From contig CALQOD010000010.1 in NCBI GenBank assembly GCA_943332105.1, forward strand, positions 1 through 43,782: a DNA stretch of 43,782 nucleotides, in the 5' to 3' direction. The position numbers and the translations under genes are program-made. Position 1 is the stretch's first letter; every line of letters begins with the position of its first letter. Source of the DNA: Chitinophaga pinensis. GTDB taxonomy: Bacteria; Bacteroidota; Bacteroidia; AKYH767-A; OLB10. Below the pieces are notes generated by a model. The model saw only the letters and a list, made by a program, of their open reading frames with translations. It had not been told where the DNA came from and made no database searches. Shown piece after piece: positions 43,779 to 43,782 of the stretch.

Positions 43779-43782
43779 TATT

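Noticed and set aside
1-43782. CRISPR array, prophage, transposon or defence island
   Set aside because: No spaced direct repeats, integrases, transposases, phage structural genes or nuclease operons were seen; gene content is conserved chromosomal housekeeping.

Overview
The window is AT-rich chromosomal DNA from a member of the phylum Bacteroidota, probably Flavobacteriales-like or a close relative; the exact order cannot be fixed from sequence alone. Four things support this. The division/murein cluster has the Bacteroidota form: no ddl between murC and ftsQ, and a PASTA domain on FtsI. The gliding/type IX secretion genes gldC and two PorG-like genes are present. Glycine-lipid type acyltransferase genes sit together. 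Promoters follow the Bacteroidota sigma-factor pattern TTTG-N17-20-TAnnTTTG, and Shine-Dalgarno sites are mostly absent.

Layout. Positions 60-2880 hold a secreted FN3-like protein, a 485-aa helical-repeat protein, and a tRNA-Phe whose transcript probably continues into a single-domain response regulator. Positions 3009-7947 form a + strand envelope operon: coaX, an outer-membrane barrel, lptC, a 64-aa membrane protein, then a PpiD-like foldase. Positions 7998-18335 are a long - strand block, read from the right as: CBS-ACT protein, one-POTRA Omp85 protein, nadK, two tandem PorG-like genes, uppS, bamA, two ompH/skp genes and murI. Outer-membrane assembly, lipid-carrier synthesis, murein precursor supply and secretion components are thus clustered. 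The uppS-bamA-ompH-ompH order next to porG matches what is known from Porphyromonas.

Positions 18465-21746 hold metabolic genes: pdxJ, serA with a small membrane protein, and fbp. Positions 22184-26675 hold an M20 amidohydrolase and a 1096-aa protein that joins a degenerate gluzincin-like domain, a TolB-like propeller and an outer-membrane barrel. gldC, engB and the two acyltransferase genes follow. From 30017 to the right edge runs the dcw cluster: mraZ, rsmH, ftsL, ftsI, murE, mraY, murD, ftsW, murG, murC, ftsQ and ftsA, tightly spaced or overlapping. It is preceded by phased MraZ-type operator repeats, and ftsZ is expected just beyond the edge.

Most of the window is conserved housekeeping DNA. 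I see no CRISPR array, prophage, transposon or defence island. The least ordinary items are the pseudo-peptidase/propeller/barrel fusion, the phased MraZ boxes with a distant extra copy, the tRNA-response regulator transcription unit, the nearly leaderless promoter before the acyltransferase pair, and the tandem PorG paralogs.
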